Source: an uncultured Massilia sp.
GTDB taxonomy: Bacteria; Pseudomonadota; Gammaproteobacteria; Burkholderiales; Burkholderiaceae_D
Direction: 5' to 3'
Assembly (NCBI GenBank): GCA_913778765.1
Contig: CAJYXO010000018.1
Coordinates: 1 to 42,387, forward strand
Length of the DNA: 42,387 nucleotides
Part shown: positions 41,414 through 42,387 of the stretch, piece by piece
How positions within the stretch are numbered: the first letter of the stretch is position 1
Layout: every line of letters begins with the position of its first letter
Translations under genes and position numbers: made by a program
Notes under the pieces: model-generated
Seen by the model: only the letters and a program-made list of their open reading frames with translations
Databases searched by the model: none
Told to the model about the DNA's origin: nothing

Positions 41414-42387
41414 ATGAAAAAAGCCAATCAGAAGAAGCCGGCCGGGGTGCAGTACACCATCGTGCCGAAAGACCTCGCCGGTCACCTGTTCAACGTCACC
41501 GTCACCGTTGCCGCGCCAAGTCCGGACGGGCAGGTGTTCGCGCTGCCGGCCTGGATCCCGGGCAGCTACATGATCCGCGAATTCGCGCGCAACATCGTGC
41601 GCATCCGCGCCGAATCCGATGGCCAGCCGGTCGAACTGGTCAAGCTGGACAAGCATTCCTGGCGCGCCGCGCCGGCGGCCGGTCCGCTGACCCTGCATTA
41701 CGAAGTGTATGCCTGGGACATGTCGGTGCGCGCCGCCCACCTCGACCAGACCCACGGCTTCTTCAACGGCACCAGCGTGTTCCTGCGCGTGCTGGGCCAG
41801 GAAGCGACGCCACACCAGGTCGACATCCAGCGCCCCGGCGACGAAGCCGCATCGAGCTGGCGCGTCGCCACCTCGCTGCCCGAGCTGGGCGCCAAGCGCT
41901 ACGGCTTCGGCACCTACATCGCCGCCGATTACGACGAGCTGATCGACCACCCGGTGGAGATGGGCGACTTCGCGCTGGCGACCTTTACCGCACATGGCAT
42001 CCGGCACGACATCGTCGTCACCGGCCGCGTGCCCAATCTCGACATGGCGCGCCTGCAGCAGGACCTGAAAGCCATCTGCGAATGCCAGATCAGCTTCTTC
42101 GAGCCGAAGACGAAAAAGGCGCCGATGGACCGCTACGTCTTCCTGACCATGGCGGTCGGCGACGGCTACGGCGGCCTCGAGCACCGCGCCTCGACGGCCC
42201 TGATCTGCTCGCGCAACGACCTGCCGACCACCGCTGCGCCCAGGACCGCCGAGCGCAGCGAAGGCTACGTGACCTTCCTCGGCCTGTGCAGCCACGAGTA
42301 CTTCCACACCTGGAACGTCAAGCGCATCAAGCCGGCCGTGTTCGCGCCCTACGACCTGCAGGTCGAGAACTACACGCCGCTGCTGTG
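41414..42387 (+). CDS. M61 family metallopeptidase, 3' end missing
   Basis: First 324 residues; the gene continues past the window. The N-terminal beta domain contains ALPAWIPGSYMIREFARN, a signature of the M61 glycyl aminopeptidase family, and the zinc motif HEYFHTWNVKRIKP has His294, Glu295 and His298. GYGGLEHRAST upstream of it is also typical. Full-length relatives are about 600 residues with a C-terminal PDZ domain. No signal peptide is evident (MKKANQKKPAGVQY), so this one may be cytosolic. The start ATG has no good ribosome binding site. Confidence 0.9.
   Translation, partial: MKKANQKKPAGVQYTIVPKDLAGHLFNVTVTVAAPSPDGQVFALPAWIPGSYMIREFARNIVRIRAESDGQPVELVKLDKHSWRAAPAAGPLTLHYEVYAWDMSVRAAHLDQTHGFFNGTSVFLRVLGQEATPHQVDIQRPGDEAASSWRVATSLPELGAKRYGFGTYIAADYDELIDHPVEMGDFALATFTAHGIRHDIVVTGRVPNLDMARLQQDLKAICECQISFFEPKTKKAPMDRYVFLTMAVGDGYGGLEHRASTALICSRNDLPTTAAPRTAERSEGYVTFLGLCSHEYFHTWNVKRIKPAVFAPYDLQVENYTPLL

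Overview
The window is 42.4 kb of a dense, GC-rich bacterial chromosome. The gene families point to a betaproteobacterium of the Oxalobacteraceae (Massilia/Telluria/Duganella-like): a PEP-CTERM protein, a DUF2256 zinc-ribbon protein, a very large RTX/DUF4214 protein, a UbiH-type monooxygenase beside a DsbC, and IorAB-type molybdenum oxidoreductase genes. This placement is inferred from gene content and composition, not from a marker gene. The first gene (sugar MFS permease) and the last gene (M61 peptidase) run off the window.

Layout. 1-3.8 kb: end of a FucP-like permease, then a bacteriophytochrome with GGDEF and EAL output domains. 3.8-6.85 kb: a low-GC segment that looks acquired. It holds a PD-(D/E)XK nuclease-like gene and a GHKL ATPase with a C-terminal HExxH motif, and it ends at the 3' side of a tRNA-Phe gene. 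6.9-10.6 kb, minus strand: YciA-like thioesterase, exported amidohydrolase, chemoreceptor. 10.8-17.6 kb: an alpha/beta hydrolase convergent with, and overlapping, a 2060-residue RTX protein. 17.8-24 kb: Ohr peroxidase with a palindromic operator, CAP protein, M13 peptidase, PEP-CTERM protein with a likely sigma-54 promoter, a decayed site-2 protease gene, SGNH hydrolase, DUF2256 protein.

24-28.3 kb: orphan branched-chain amino-acid-type binding protein, BCCT transporter, Gly-tailed membrane protein, small secreted repeat protein, and a 25-residue membrane peptide. 28.4-33.1 kb: a four-gene operon (TolC, HlyD, two ABC-2 permeases) with no ATPase gene. 33.1-35.6 kb: a NemR-like repressor, a CurA-like alkenal reductase and a DJ-1/Hsp31-like protein, with two matching operator sites; this reads as an electrophile-detoxification unit. 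35.7 kb: a second, identical tRNA-Phe. 35.9-37.9 kb: FAD monooxygenase and DsbC, followed by a 111-bp imperfect palindrome. 38-41.3 kb: [2Fe-2S] and Mo-binding oxidoreductase subunits with a MocA-like cofactor nucleotidyltransferase. 41.4 kb to the end: M61 peptidase.

Most genes are ordinary chromosomal genes. The strongest candidates for something undescribed are the ATPase-HExxH protein with its nuclease neighbour at tRNA-Phe, the ATPase-less ABC-2 export operon, the sigma-54 control of the PEP-CTERM gene, and the large intergenic palindrome.
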